A DNA stretch of 64,000 nt from Neobacillus driksii (GCF_013409995.1 NZ_JACCBX010000020.1:1-64000), one strand, 5' to 3'; positions 1 through 9,396 are shown, counted from the stretch's first letter. Notes: a model not told the origin generated them from the letters alone. Made by a program: numbers and translations.

Positions 1-70
1 TCGCTCGACTTGCATGTATTAGGCACGCCGCCAGCGTTCGTCCTGAGCCAGGATCAAACTCTCCAAGAAA
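1..70 (-). rRNA. 16S ribosomal RNA, 5' end only (truncated by window edge)
   Basis: The reverse complement contains the universal 16S start, GAGAGTTTGATCCTGGCTCAG-type, followed by the conserved GGACGAACGCTGGCGGCGTG stretch. Only the first 70 or so bases of the gene are inside the window; transcription runs leftwards off the edge. The exact mature 5' end is estimated from the Bacillus 16S start. Confidence 0.97.
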
Positions 71-150
71 GTTGATTTAGCTCATTTGTTACGTTGGCTA
101 GTTTCTATAGTAGAAACTAATATTTTTTGTTGACGTTCTTGTTTGTTTAG

Positions 151-165
151 TTTTCAAAGAGCAAA
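151..165 (-). promoter_or_regulatory. rrn leader boxA-like antitermination element
   Basis: On the minus strand the leader reads TGCTCTTTGAAAACT, which matches the boxA-type sequence that precedes 16S genes in Bacillus. It lies between the proximal promoter and the 16S start. The match is from memory of the family. Confidence 0.6.
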
Positions 166-213
166 GTTTCTTTTTTTACTTCAAGAGCAATCTCGCTCAG
201 AAGCAACTCTATT

Positions 214-242
214 ACTATATCATTTCGTTAACTCGGCGTCAA
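214..242 (-). promoter_or_regulatory. rrn promoter P2 (proximal)
   Basis: On the minus strand there is a TTGACG -35 box (237-242), a 17-base spacer and a TATAGT -10 box (214-219). Placement about 145 bases upstream of 16S and the identical -35 in the distal promoter fit the tandem rrn promoters of Bacillus. Confidence 0.8.
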
Positions 243-305
243 CATTTTTTTAAAATGTTTCCGACGCTTGCGTGTTGTTAAATCGTCATTAACGACCGCT
301 AAAAT

Positions 306-334
306 ATAATAACACCATTAACAACCAACGTCAA
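306..334 (-). promoter_or_regulatory. rrn promoter P1 (distal)
   Basis: On the minus strand there is a TTGACG -35 box (329-334), a 17-base spacer and a TATTAT -10 box (306-311). It is spaced 92 bases upstream of P2. Nothing else is recognised between 72 and 386 apart from the two promoters and boxA. Confidence 0.75.
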
Positions 335-386
335 CAGTATATTAAAATTAATTTCACTTTACATATTCGTCTTTTATATAGAAGAA

Positions 387-413
387 AGCCGACTCTCATA
401 TTCAGAGTCGGCT
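387..413 (-). terminator. Terminator after ptsG
   Basis: A 10-bp perfect stem (AGCCGACTCT / AGAGTCGGCT) with a short loop sits directly after the ptsG stop codon. On the minus strand it is followed by a T-rich but interrupted tail, so termination strength is uncertain. It separates ptsG from the rrn promoters. Confidence 0.75.
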
Positions 414-418
414 CCATC

Positions 419-2491
419 TTATTTCGTAATTTTAATAATTCCTGTTTGTTTCAGATTAACTTGACCTGGCTTTTCAATCACTACCTTTTCACCTTCAGCT
501 AAGTTAGTGAAGACAACCGGCGTAATGGTTGATGTAGCATGTTCTTTAATATAATCCAAATCAACTTTTAGTAATGGCTGACCTTGGTCAACAATGTCAT
601 TTTCAGATACTAAAGTTTCAAACCCTTGACCCTTTAAATTCACCGTATCAATTCCAACATGAATTAGAATCTCGCGGCCTGTATCAGAAAGAATTCCAAT
701 TGCATGTTTAGTTGGGAACAGGTTAACGATCTTCCCGTTTACAGGCGATACAATTGTACCCTCTGCTGGAACAATCGCAAAGCCATCACCCATCATTTTA
801 CCTGCAAATACCTGGTCAGGCACTTCTGTAATTGGCTTTAATTCACCTTTCAACGGAGCCATAAATCCTTGGTCTTCATTACTGCGAGCAGATTGAAGTG
901 CTTCTGGATTAATTTCCTCGATTTGCTGTTCCACACCTTTTTCAGGCGCTTTTACAGTAGTGCTTGGTTTTTTACCATTCATAATATCTTTCATTTGGCC
1001 CTTAATGGTTTCGGAGCGCGGTCCAAATATCGCTTGTATATTGTTTCCGACTTCTAAAACACCAGCCGCACCTAATCTCTTCAATTGATCTTTATCAACA
1101 TTTTTGATGTCATTAACAGATACTCGAAGTCGAGTAATACATGCATCTAAGTGAGCAATATTTCCCTTACCACCCATTGCATCCAGAATATTAGACGCCA
1201 AATCACCAGATCCAGCTTTACCTGTTGGTGCTTGGTTTTCTTCCTCTTCTTCTAACTCACGTCCTGGAGTTTTTAGATTAAAGGTACGAATTGCAAATCG
1301 GAAACCAAAGTAGTATACAACTGCAAAAACAAGACCCACAGGTATAACGATCCACGCATTTGTTTGCGGGTTAATTAATCCAAATAAAATATAGTCAATT
1401 AAACCACCTGAGAAAGTCATCCCGATTTTTACATCTAACAAGTGCATAATCATAAACGAGAAACCGGCGAATATTGCATGAATACCAAACAAAATTGGTG
1501 CTACGAATAAAAATGAGAATTCTATTGGTTCTGTAATACCCGTTAAGAATGAAGTAAGGGCAGCAGATGCCATTAATCCTCCAACAAAAACTTTCTTTTC
1601 AGGTTTTGCTTCATGATAAATGGCTAGCGCAGCTGCTGGAAGTCCAAACATCATGAACGGGAATTTACCTGTCATAAATGTTCCTGCTGTTAAATTTTGA
1701 ACATTGTCTGTGATTTGTGCCATGAAGATACGTTGATCTCCACGAACCACTTCTCCTGCTTTTGTTGCGTATTCTCCAAATTCATACCAAAATGGAGAGT
1801 AGAAAATATGGTGTAAACCAAATGGAATTAAAGAACGTTCAATTACTCCGAAAATAAAGGCAGAAATTGTTAAGTTTGCATGTACCATGTTTTGCGAGAA
1901 TGCATTTAAGCCATTTTGAATTGGCGGCCAAATAAAAATCATTAATAAACCTAAAACAAGAGCAGAAGCAGCTGTAATAATAGGTACAAAACGTTTTCCT
2001 GCGAAGAATCCTAAATATGATGGTAATTCAATTTCAAAAAACTTATTGTACATCGCAGAAGCTAATATACCGACGATTATTCCTCCAAACACTCCAGTTT
2101 GCAGTGTCGGAATCCCTAAAACGTTTGCGTAGTTTAGACCGTTTACATCTTCTGCTGTAATTCCAAGGACTGTTCCCATCGTTACATTCATGATCAGGTA
2201 TCCGATAATTGCCGCTAGTCCGGCTGTACCCTCTCCCCCAGCTAAACCAACTGCAACACCAACCGCAAATAGGAGCGGGAGGTTACCAAAGATGATATCC
2301 CCAGCTTTTTGCATAACAGCAGCAATCATATCCACCGTACTGTTATCAAGGAAAGGAGCTAAGTCTATAAGTGCCGGGTTTCTAAGTGCAGCCCCCAAGG
2401 CAAGTAAAATACCTGCAGCAGGTAATAGCGCAACCGGGAGCATTAGCGCTTTACCGACTTTTTGCAAGACGCCAAAAGCTTTTTTAAACAT
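419..2491 (-). CDS. ptsG: PTS glucose-specific transporter EIICBA
   Basis: This 690-residue protein imports glucose across the membrane while phosphorylating it. The order is IIC (about 1-410, ten or so hydrophobic segments, with the GITEPIEF motif), IIB (about 440-520, phosphocysteine in ACITRLR) and IIA (about 550-690, phosphohistidine in ILIHVGIDTV). I start it at the third Met of the open frame (2491), because GGAGG lies 8 bases upstream and the protein then begins MFKKAFGVLQKVGKAL as in known PtsG. The gene is downstream of glcT with a RAT/terminator between them, so GlcT antitermination should control it. It carries the only glucose-type IIA in the window besides that of BglP, and could supply IIA to the sucrose permease, which lacks one. 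Confidence 0.95.
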   Translation of the reverse strand: MFKKAFGVLQKVGKALMLPVALLPAAGILLALGAALRNPALIDLAPFLDNSTVDMIAAVMQKAGDIIFGNLPLLFAVGVAVGLAGGEGTAGLAAIIGYLIMNVTMGTVLGITAEDVNGLNYANVLGIPTLQTGVFGGIIVGILASAMYNKFFEIELPSYLGFFAGKRFVPIITAASALVLGLLMIFIWPPIQNGLNAFSQNMVHANLTISAFIFGVIERSLIPFGLHHIFYSPFWYEFGEYATKAGEVVRGDQRIFMAQITDNVQNLTAGTFMTGKFPFMMFGLPAAALAIYHEAKPEKKVFVGGLMASAALTSFLTGITEPIEFSFLFVAPILFGIHAIFAGFSFMIMHLLDVKIGMTFSGGLIDYILFGLINPQTNAWIVIPVGLVFAVVYYFGFRFAIRTFNLKTPGRELEEEEENQAPTGKAGSGDLASNILDAMGGKGNIAHLDACITRLRVSVNDIKNVDKDQLKRLGAAGVLEVGNNIQAIFGPRSETIKGQMKDIMNGKKPSTTVKAPEKGVEQQIEEINPEALQSARSNEDQGFMAPLKGELKPITEVPDQVFAGKMMGDGFAIVPAEGTIVSPVNGKIVNLFPTKHAIGILSDTGREILIHVGIDTVNLKGQGFETLVSENDIVDQGQPLLKVDLDYIKEHATSTITPVVFTNLAEGEKVVIEKPGQVNLKQTGIIKITK

Positions 2492-2555
2492 AATATATAC
2501 CTCCATTTTTATATAGCTCATTAAGCGTTTTCATTTACCACAAAAACACAAAAAA

Positions 2556-2643
2556 GGCATGAGTAAAAGTTCAATTGAAATGAGGCTACGGGTATAGATT
2601 ACCCAAAAACCTTTGTTTCAATTAATACTTTTCACTCATGCCT
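2556..2643 (-). promoter_or_regulatory. ptsG leader: RAT / intrinsic terminator controlled by GlcT
   Basis: The minus-strand leader forms a long stem, GGCATGAGT-AAAAG pairing with CTTTT-ACTCATGCC, followed by TTTTTTG. The region between the arms (about 2575-2628) can form an alternative RAT-type hairpin. This is the layout of the glcT-ptsG intergenic region in B. subtilis, where non-phosphorylated GlcT binds the RAT and prevents termination. Confidence 0.8.
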
Positions 2644-2674
2644 GATCGAATCAGTAACACGTAAAAAATAATAA

Positions 2675-3517
2675 CTATTTAAATTTTTTCTGTATCCTTT
2701 GCAAATGCATCGTTAGATACACGGCTTCTGCATCAAATACTTTCATTTTCAATGTTTGTTGCATCACTTTAATGAGCTTCCATGAGAGATTATAGCATAC
2801 AGGATATTCTTGTTTCAATAGGGAATTTATTTTTTCTGGTTCCTCTACTTTTTCCCCTTTCACTACCCTCTCTATGGTGAATCGCAAATGGCGAACAAGC
2901 CTCATATAATCAATGCTTTCTTTATCAATCTCGATTTCAAACTGCTCTTCCACCATACCTACCAATCTGCTGACTAGCTGTGAATGCTGATTCACTTCAG
3001 ATAAGTTTCTATTTGTCATGGCACTGTGAATATGGAGAGCAATAAAACCGGTCTCCCCTACAGGCAGAGAAATCCCTGTTTTTTCATTGATAAATTCAAC
3101 AACCTCCGCAGCAATTTCATATTCATGCCGATATAGCGTTTTCGTTTCTACCAGGAAGGGATTACTCATTTCCATTCCTTTAGATACTCTATTGATTGCA
3201 AACATTAAGTGGTCCGTTAATGCAACATGGATATGCTCATCTAACTGTGTATGGGTCCTTTGTTTGATTAGTCCTATAGCAGAAATAATTACTTCTAATA
3301 AATCATTATCAATAAAAGGAAGCAGTTTAATATAATTTTGTTGTTCCTTTTCATTTTTAAGTACAAACAGTTTTTCTACCGAATCTGTTTCAATAAAATC
3401 TCCATGTTTTCGATTAAAGCCTATTCCTTTACCGATTAAGACAACTTCTTCATAGGAAGGATGTTCGGCAATCAAAACATTGTTATTTAATACTTTATCA
3501 ATTAATAGCTTTGGCAT
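2675..3517 (-). CDS. glcT: PtsGHI operon transcription antiterminator GlcT
   Basis: This 280-residue cytoplasmic RNA-binding antiterminator belongs to the BglG/LicT/SacY family. Residues 1-60 form the CAT RNA-binding domain (GKGIGFNRKHGD motif). Two PRD domains follow; the first has histidines in ALTDHLMFAINR and GFIALHIHSA, the second in MRLVRHLRF and LTMHLQRI. Phosphorylation of these histidines by PTS proteins controls activity in this family. Its position immediately upstream of ptsG with a RAT between them identifies it as GlcT rather than LicT or SacT. An AGGAGG ribosome binding site precedes the ATG. A TTGACT/TATAAC promoter with a short 15-base spacer may lie at 3560-3586. Confidence 0.93.
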   Translation of the reverse strand: MPKLLIDKVLNNNVLIAEHPSYEEVVLIGKGIGFNRKHGDFIETDSVEKLFVLKNEKEQQNYIKLLPFIDNDLLEVIISAIGLIKQRTHTQLDEHIHVALTDHLMFAINRVSKGMEMSNPFLVETKTLYRHEYEIAAEVVEFINEKTGISLPVGETGFIALHIHSAMTNRNLSEVNQHSQLVSRLVGMVEEQFEIEIDKESIDYMRLVRHLRFTIERVVKGEKVEEPEKINSLLKQEYPVCYNLSWKLIKVMQQTLKMKVFDAEAVYLTMHLQRIQKKFK

Positions 3518-3713
3518 TGCCTTCCTCCTACATCGTCCGAATTACCTTAGTATTCTCATGTTATAAGAGTCAAAACAAGAAGTCAACGACAATATTCGAC
3601 ACATTTACATATACGCAACTCCTCTTATCGCTATTAACAAGAATCCAACCAATGAAGTCTGCCACTGATTTCTTTTTTTTCAAGAAATAAAACTAATTCG
3701 TAAATTTCACAGT

Positions 3714-3750
3714 ATTAAAAAAAGAGCCCGTGATCATCACAGACTCTTTA
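3714..3750 (-). terminator. Terminator after pbuG
   Basis: The stem AAAGAG / CTCTTT encloses a GTGAT / ATCAC inner stem. On the minus strand it is followed by a run of T (complement of the A run at 3718-3723). It lies just after the pbuG stop codon. Beyond the terminator, nothing clear is seen up to glcT other than the weak glcT promoter. Confidence 0.75.
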
Positions 3751-3757
3751 GACTCAA

Positions 3758-5083
3758 TTATAAAAATAAGAAGTATAGAATGAAAATAACAAAGAACAAG
3801 TACATGATTGGATGAATTTCCTTCGTACGTCCTTTAACGATCATTGTAATTGGGTAGAAGATAAACCCAATGGCAATACCTGTAGCAATGCTATATGTCA
3901 AAGGCATGGCAATCATAGTTAGGAAGGCTGGTACAGCCACTTCAAATTTCGTCCATTCAATTTTCCCTAATGATCCAACCATCAAGGCGCCAACAATAAT
4001 TAATGCTGGTGCTGTAACTGCTGCTGTAACCACTGATAATAATGGGAAGAAGAACAATGATAAAATAAACAATGCTGCTGTAACGAGTGAAGCAAATCCT
4101 GTTCTTGCACCTGCCGCTACCCCAGCAGATGATTCAATATAAGATGTTGTTGTTGAAGTACCAAGTACTGCACCCACAGTTGTTGCTACTGAGTCAGCAA
4201 GTAACGCTCTACCTGCACGAGGTAATTTATTGTCTTTGATCATTCCTGCTTGATTTGCCACTGCAACGAGTGTTCCAGCATTATCAAAGAAATCAACAAA
4301 CAGTAAAGTCAAGATAATTCCAAGCATCCCCATTGTGTAAAATGAACTATCACCAAAAGAAGAAAACGCTGCTCCAAATGTAGGTGCTAAACTTGGAACG
4401 GTATCGACGATTTTATCAGGTGTGTCAATTAAGTTAAAGATCATTCCTACAATAACAGTAATAATCATTCCGAGAAATACTGCTCCGTTAATTCCTCTAG
4501 TCATTAGAATGACCGTCACAACAATTCCGAAAATAGCTAGTAATGTTGGTCCAGCTGTCAAATCACCTAATCCAACTAGAGTTGCATCATTATTTACTAC
4601 AATACCAGCACTCTGTAATCCAATAAACGTGATATATAAACCAATACCTGCCCCAACGGCATGCTTTAACTCTATTGGAATCGCATTGATTAGTTTCTCA
4701 CGTAAACCTGTTAGCGTTAATAAAAAGAAGAATACACCAGAAATGAATACTGCACCTAATGCATGCTGCCATGGAACACCGCTTCCTAATACAACGGTAT
4801 AAGCAAAGAATGCGTTCAATCCCATACCAGGCGCTAATGCCAGTGGATACTTTCCGAGTAGCCCCATCACAATCGATCCAATCGCTGCGGCTAAGGCTGT
4901 AGCTACAAAAACTGCTCCGTAGTCCATTCGAAGTGCATCTGGAAAATCCTCTACACTTGATAGTGTCAATGTTAGCGGGTTAACCACTAATATATAGGCC
5001 ATTGCCAAAAAGGTCGTTATGCCGCCAATAATCTCACGACGATAATTCGTTCCTAATTCTTTAAACATAAAATATTTTTGCAT
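3758..5083 (-). CDS. pbuG: Guanine/hypoxanthine permease PbuG
   Basis: This 441-residue membrane protein of the AzgA-like NCS2 family takes up hypoxanthine and guanine by proton symport. It has about 12-14 hydrophobic segments, the N-terminal REIIGGITTFLAMAYILVVNP hallmark split here by helix 1, and the motif GMGLNAFFAYTVV. The start at 5083 follows a GGGGGAAG ribosome binding site by 8 bases. The leader is a guanine riboswitch, which confirms the purine assignment. It lies downstream of guaA, as in B. subtilis. Confidence 0.95.
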   Translation of the reverse strand: MQKYFMFKELGTNYRREIIGGITTFLAMAYILVVNPLTLTLSSVEDFPDALRMDYGAVFVATALAAAIGSIVMGLLGKYPLALAPGMGLNAFFAYTVVLGSGVPWQHALGAVFISGVFFFLLTLTGLREKLINAIPIELKHAVGAGIGLYITFIGLQSAGIVVNNDATLVGLGDLTAGPTLLAIFGIVVTVILMTRGINGAVFLGMIITVIVGMIFNLIDTPDKIVDTVPSLAPTFGAAFSSFGDSSFYTMGMLGIILTLLFVDFFDNAGTLVAVANQAGMIKDNKLPRAGRALLADSVATTVGAVLGTSTTTSYIESSAGVAAGARTGFASLVTAALFILSLFFFPLLSVVTAAVTAPALIIVGALMVGSLGKIEWTKFEVAVPAFLTMIAMPLTYSIATGIAIGFIFYPITMIVKGRTKEIHPIMYLFFVIFILYFLFL

Positions 5084-5120
5084 TTACTCTTCCCCCTATC
5101 AAATAATTCTTTTAATAAAA

Positions 5121-5153
5121 ACAAAAAACGCTCCGATATCTACCGGAACGCTT
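5121..5153 (-). terminator. Riboswitch expression platform terminator of pbuG
   Basis: AAGCGTTCCGG pairs with CGGAGCGTT and is followed by TTTTTTG on the minus strand. It lies between the aptamer and the pbuG start. Guanine binding should favour this terminator in this riboswitch class. Confidence 0.8.
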
Positions 5154-5206
5154 GACTGGGGGCAAGTGCAAATAAATAGAGGGGTTACCTCTGTTTTGTA
5201 CACTGC

Positions 5207-5273
5207 CTCGTAGTCAAGCCATTTACGGTGGCTCGGTAGAAACTTTTGGGCCTTATTCCCAATATTATACGAG
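5207..5273 (-). promoter_or_regulatory. Guanine riboswitch aptamer upstream of pbuG
   Basis: The minus strand reads CTCGTATAAT at P1, GGGAATAAGGCCC at P2/L2, the invariant TTTCTACC joining segment, the ACCGTAAATGG L3 type loop and GACTACGAG closing P1. The specificity base after GA is C (GACTA), which pairs with guanine; adenine sensors have T there. The L2/L3 loop sequences match the purine riboswitch class. Confidence 0.93.
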
Positions 5274-5336
5274 TTAAATCGACAAATTATTTACTTCTCC
5301 ATTATCTTATCAGGGATTCCCAAGCTTGTAAATATA

Positions 5337-5380
5337 AAAAGCGAACGTTTTTAAAATTATATTTAAAAACGTTCGCTTTT
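5337..5380 (-). terminator. Terminator after guaA
   Basis: A long A/T-flanked stem (AAAAGCGAACGTTTTTAAA and its complement) follows the guaA stop. The 17-bp or so stem ends in a T run on both strands, so it could act in both directions. Confidence 0.85.
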
Positions 5381-5398
5381 AGAAGTGTTATTTTAAAT

Positions 5399-6934
5399 TT
5401 ATTCCCACTCAATGGTTGCAGGCGGTTTGCTGGTAATGTCATAGACCACTCGGTTAACATGAGCTACTTCATTAACAATTCGGGTTGAAATAACTTCGAG
5501 CACTTCCCATGGGATACGCGCCCAATCAGACGTCATCCCATCAATAGACGTAACGGCGCGGATACCAATTGTATAATCATAAGTCCGCGCATCGCCCATA
5601 ACTCCAACACTGCGAATGTCTGGGAGAACCGTAAAGTATTGCCAAATATCACGATCAAGTCCCGCCTTCTTAATTTCTTCACGAAGAATCCAATCAGATT
5701 CACGGACAATTTCAAGTTTATCTTCAGAAATCGCTCCTAAGACACGAATTCCAAGACCTGGTCCAGGGAATGGTTGCCTCCAAACAATATCATCCGGAAT
5801 TCCAAGCTCAGTACCAAGCGCACGGACCTCATCTTTAAACAAGGTATTCAAAGGTTCAATTAATTTAAATTGCATATCTTCAGGTAATCCGCCGACATTA
5901 TGATGGGATTTAATTGTTTGAGCAGTAGCAGTTCCACTTTCGATAATATCAGTATATAGTGTTCCTTGAGCTAAAAACTCAATTCCTTCAAGCTTCGTTG
6001 CTTCATCATCGAATACATAAATGAACTCGTTGCCAATAATTTTCCGCTTCTTCTCCGGATCAGATACACCTTCTAATTTGGATAAGAAACGTTCTTTAGC
6101 ATCCACTTTAATAACATTCATATGGAAGCCTTCAGCAAAAGTCTTCATAACACTTTCTGCTTCATTCTTGCGAAGTAGACCATGATCGACAAAAATACAA
6201 GTTAGCTGGTCGCCAATAGCTTTATGAATAAGCACAGCTACAACAGAGGAATCTACTCCGCCGCTGAGAGCACAAAGTACTTTTTTATCGCCAACCTGCT
6301 CACGAATTTTTGCCATTTCCACTTCAATGAAATTCCCCATTGACCAGTCGCCTTTACACTCACATACATTAAAAACAAAGTTCTTAAGCAGCTCATTGCC
6401 ATATACGGAATGACGAACTTCTGGGTGAAATTGAACCGCATAAAGTTTCCTTGCTTCGTCACTCATAGCAGCAATTGGGCAGTGTGGGTTTGTTCCGTCA
6501 ACAGTAAAGCCAGCTGGTGCTTCAACAACCAAATCTCCATGACTCATCCAAACCACTTGCTCTTCGGGCATATCATGGAAAAGTTTAGTTTGATTTTGAA
6601 GGTTCATTACAGCCTTCCCATATTCACGGTTCTTCGCTTTTTCAACTTTCCCTTGAAAGTGAACAGTCATTAATTGCATCCCATAGCAAATCCCTAAAAT
6701 AGGCAGACCCATTTCAAAAATTTCCTCATCACAGCGGAATGAATTCTCATCATAAACACTATTCGGTCCGCCTGAAAAAATGATTCCCTTAGGATTCATT
6801 TTTCTAATTTCCTCAGCGGTAATGGTATGCGGGTGTAGTTCACTGTATACACCGAACTCACGAATCCTGCGTGTAATTAACTGGTTATACTGGCTTCCAA
6901 AGTCTAAAACCACAATCATATCTGTATTTGTCAA
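5399..6934 (-). CDS. guaA: GMP synthase (glutamine-hydrolysing)
   Basis: GuaA converts XMP, glutamine and ATP to GMP in the cytoplasm. The N-terminal class I amidotransferase domain (about 1-195) shows FSGGPNSVYDE, the catalytic Cys in GICYGMQLM and the His in VQFHPEV. The ATP-pyrophosphatase domain has the P-loop SGGVDSSV, and the C-terminal dimerisation domain ends TIEWE. I place the start at TTG 6934 (511 residues; about 513 is usual) because GAGGTG sits 6 bases before it. The longer frame opens at another TTG (6952) without a ribosome binding site, and GTG 6937 is a close alternative. It is led by its own guanine riboswitch, so guanine limits its own synthesis here. Confidence 0.96.
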   Translation of the reverse strand: MTNTDMIVVLDFGSQYNQLITRRIREFGVYSELHPHTITAEEIRKMNPKGIIFSGGPNSVYDENSFRCDEEIFEMGLPILGICYGMQLMTVHFQGKVEKAKNREYGKAVMNLQNQTKLFHDMPEEQVVWMSHGDLVVEAPAGFTVDGTNPHCPIAAMSDEARKLYAVQFHPEVRHSVYGNELLKNFVFNVCECKGDWSMGNFIEVEMAKIREQVGDKKVLCALSGGVDSSVVAVLIHKAIGDQLTCIFVDHGLLRKNEAESVMKTFAEGFHMNVIKVDAKERFLSKLEGVSDPEKKRKIIGNEFIYVFDDEATKLEGIEFLAQGTLYTDIIESGTATAQTIKSHHNVGGLPEDMQFKLIEPLNTLFKDEVRALGTELGIPDDIVWRQPFPGPGLGIRVLGAISEDKLEIVRESDWILREEIKKAGLDRDIWQYFTVLPDIRSVGVMGDARTYDYTIGIRAVTSIDGMTSDWARIPWEVLEVISTRIVNEVAHVNRVVYDITSKPPATIEWE

Positions 6935-6986
6935 CACGTCCACCTCTTCCAAAATAATAAGGTTAGTATTTACTTTAATTACAAAA

Positions 6987-7038
6987 AAAAACTAGAATTC
7001 CCCCTCCAAATAAACCAGGAAGGCAGAACTCTAGTTTT
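6987..7038 (-). terminator. Riboswitch expression platform terminator of guaA
   Basis: AAAACTAGAGTTC pairs with GAATTCTAGTTTT with inner CCTTCC / GGAGGG pairing, and is followed by eight or nine T residues on the minus strand. It lies between the guaA aptamer and the guaA start. Confidence 0.85.
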
Positions 7039-7066
7039 CTCGCATTAGCTATAACCGAATTTTCTG

Positions 7067-7137
7067 CCTTCATAGTCAGGTCATTTACGGTGACCCGGTA
7101 GAAACTTTCGAACCCTATTTTCGAGGATATATGAAGG
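7067..7137 (-). promoter_or_regulatory. Guanine riboswitch aptamer upstream of guaA
   Basis: P1 pairs CCTTCATA with TATGAAGG. Between the arms are the invariant TTTCTACC, CACCGTAAATG and GACTATG segments. The C in GACTA indicates guanine specificity. The aptamer also overlaps the antiterminator strand of the downstream platform. Confidence 0.93.
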
Positions 7138-7197
7138 AAAAACAAACCTATTTAATTAAAAGTCAGAATTCATTGTAACAATAGGTTGTTTTATCGG

Positions 7198-9396
7198 TCA
7201 AGCAATTGTCTTTTTAATTAAATTTTCCCATAATTCCTGTGTATCCTTCCAGCTTCCTTCGGGAAGTTTTTGATGGTATAGATATTGCTCATATCTTTCC
7301 GTCAGCTTTGACATCTCTCTGGATGCAAAGAAGGTATCAATGTAGCGGGCATAATTTCTCAATGTTTGGTCTTCATTACGCTTTAAGCCATATCTTTCTA
7401 ATTGTTCTAAAAGGATTAGATAAGCTTTGCCGATATTTTCATCCCTTTTTCTTAATCGGAACTGAAGTAAATATATGCGGGGTATCCATTTTCCACGCAG
7501 CCTATACATTAGGCCGGTCGTACCAATAACTGCCACAAACAAAACGAATACCCATTTCCATTCTTGATTAAAGAATGTTTTTATACTAAGCCAGAAATTA
7601 CTAAATGAAAAAGTTTGTTCAGTCTTCTCCGTCTTGCTGTTATCTTCCTCAAGGCTCTCCTGTGGCTTTGGCGCCATCGGAGCAGTTGTTTCGACAGCAG
7701 GAGTCGTTCCATCATTATTTGTAAAATCGATCGAAACACTATTTGTGAAGCCCTTTGTTGGCTCAAATGGCACCCATCCTTGGTTAGGAAAATAAACTTC
7801 AACCCAGGAATGGGCATTATTATTGGTAATTTCATAAATTTGTTTCGAATCGTCTTCACTGTATTTCAGAAACTCCCCGCCAGTATACCCTTTTACCCAC
7901 CGTGTAGGAATTCCTATTGATCGGAGCAAAACCGCCATTGAGGTCGAAAAATTATCACAATACCCTATTTTTGTTTCAAATAAAAATTGATCGACGTAAT
8001 CATCATTTTCTCCCGGAACAGCTACATCACTCTGACTATACGTGAACCCAGAGCCGCCAAAATGACGCTCCACAGCTTTGGCTTTATCAAACCAATTTGT
8101 TTCTTTTTCCGTAATACTCTCAGCCAGCTCCTTCACTCTATCAGGCAGGTTATCAGGCAATTGCGTATATCTTGCAAGAAATTCTGCATCTATCTGATTA
8201 GGGTCTGCCGCAACTGTTTCTCTTAGTTCAGTTGCTTGATATTTTGGCACCTTATACTCCACTGAATAGGAATCAGGAGCGATTGGAGCTGAGTCAAAGC
8301 CGTTTAATATTGAGACTTTTTCTTTTATGGAATCGATCTCTAAAATATAATTACGTTGAAATTGCACCCTTTGAATACCAGCGGGATAAATGAGATGATC
8401 ATAATCCATGAACATAAATAAGGAGGCATTCTCATCCCGGGTTTCAACATTTGAAGGGATAGAAGACACAGGTATTAAATCTTCTCCTCCTATTCGGGAG
8501 AGAGTGGATTCTGAAGGAATCCAGCCTTTTCCTGTGTAATGGTCCTTCGTTTCTACCTTCCAATAATTCTTTTCAGCTGCTTCAGCGCGGAACACGACAC
8601 TGTCATCCCCAATAAAAGAACCACCTAGACGGGAATCATCTGTTCCGTACCCTACTTTAGCAACCCCTTTACCGACTCCATCCTCACCGCCTTTATTGCC
8701 GGCAGCCTTAAGATATGGAACAGGGTCCGGCCATATGGGTGCGAATTTTGGAGAAATAATTCCAACGATAACACTAAACGTAATCATTATAACTAACGGT
8801 CTTATCCATTTTCGTACCGTAAAGGAATTACCACTTATATTCTCCCTGGCCAGAATTCGGTAATAGGTTAACATTCCCAAAACCGCAAAACCAACTATCA
8901 CGGTTCGGACAATGGCTGTTTTTGCACTATAAAGCGTGAATGTATCTAATACGGTAATATAAATAAGCGTCATAAAGAAGAAAATGAAGATTCTTTTCCG
9001 ATTCAAAAGCCAATAGTGAACTAAGTACGCCATTAACCAGAGAAGAATAAACAACAAAAAAGTCCTGAATTCATTGGTCAACCCTAACCAATTGCGAGCA
9101 ACAATCCTACTGAAATTTGTGGTCAAATCATCAGTAAAAAATGTTATCCAGCTGAATTGAAAGAACCCTTCCTCATAATGAAACATATTGACTGAGAAGA
9201 GGATAAACCATAATTTTATGATTGTCTGCCAAATCCACTTCATCCTGAGAAAAGCTAATGTAAAGGATAAGAGGATAAAAATCACAAACATTTCAATATG
9301 ATCTGTAGTGGTTAATTGCTCGACAGGACGAAGCCATTCCCACAAAAGCAAAAAACCAAACATGTATAAAGTAAAAGACTGAAAATCTCTTTTCAT
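7198..9396 (-). CDS. yebA: Transglutaminase-like membrane protein (YebA family, DUF3488)
   Basis: This 732-residue protein has about six N-terminal hydrophobic helices (1-210), a large extracellular part with a papain-like transglutaminase core, and a further TM near 590-610. The core shows the Cys in IGYCDNFSTSMAVLLRS and the His in AHSWVEVYFPNQGWVPFEPT. The cytoplasmic tail has YxxxL/DUF4129-like helical sequence. It overlaps the end of yeaD by four bases (ATGA) and has a GGAGGTGA ribosome binding site. With yeaD and yeaC it forms the widespread MoxR-DUF58-transglutaminase triad. Its substrate is unknown; envelope protein processing or cross-linking is often suggested. Confidence 0.9.
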   Translation of the reverse strand: MKRDFQSFTLYMFGFLLLWEWLRPVEQLTTTDHIEMFVIFILLSFTLAFLRMKWIWQTIIKLWFILFSVNMFHYEEGFFQFSWITFFTDDLTTNFSRIVARNWLGLTNEFRTFLLFILLWLMAYLVHYWLLNRKRIFIFFFMTLIYITVLDTFTLYSAKTAIVRTVIVGFAVLGMLTYYRILARENISGNSFTVRKWIRPLVIMITFSVIVGIISPKFAPIWPDPVPYLKAAGNKGGEDGVGKGVAKVGYGTDDSRLGGSFIGDDSVVFRAEAAEKNYWKVETKDHYTGKGWIPSESTLSRIGGEDLIPVSSIPSNVETRDENASLFMFMDYDHLIYPAGIQRVQFQRNYILEIDSIKEKVSILNGFDSAPIAPDSYSVEYKVPKYQATELRETVAADPNQIDAEFLARYTQLPDNLPDRVKELAESITEKETNWFDKAKAVERHFGGSGFTYSQSDVAVPGENDDYVDQFLFETKIGYCDNFSTSMAVLLRSIGIPTRWVKGYTGGEFLKYSEDDSKQIYEITNNNAHSWVEVYFPNQGWVPFEPTKGFTNSVSIDFTNNDGTTPAVETTAPMAPKPQESLEEDNSKTEKTEQTFSFSNFWLSIKTFFNQEWKWVFVLFVAVIGTTGLMYRLRGKWIPRIYLLQFRLRKRDENIGKAYLILLEQLERYGLKRNEDQTLRNYARYIDTFFASREMSKLTERYEQYLYHQKLPEGSWKDTQELWENLIKKTIA

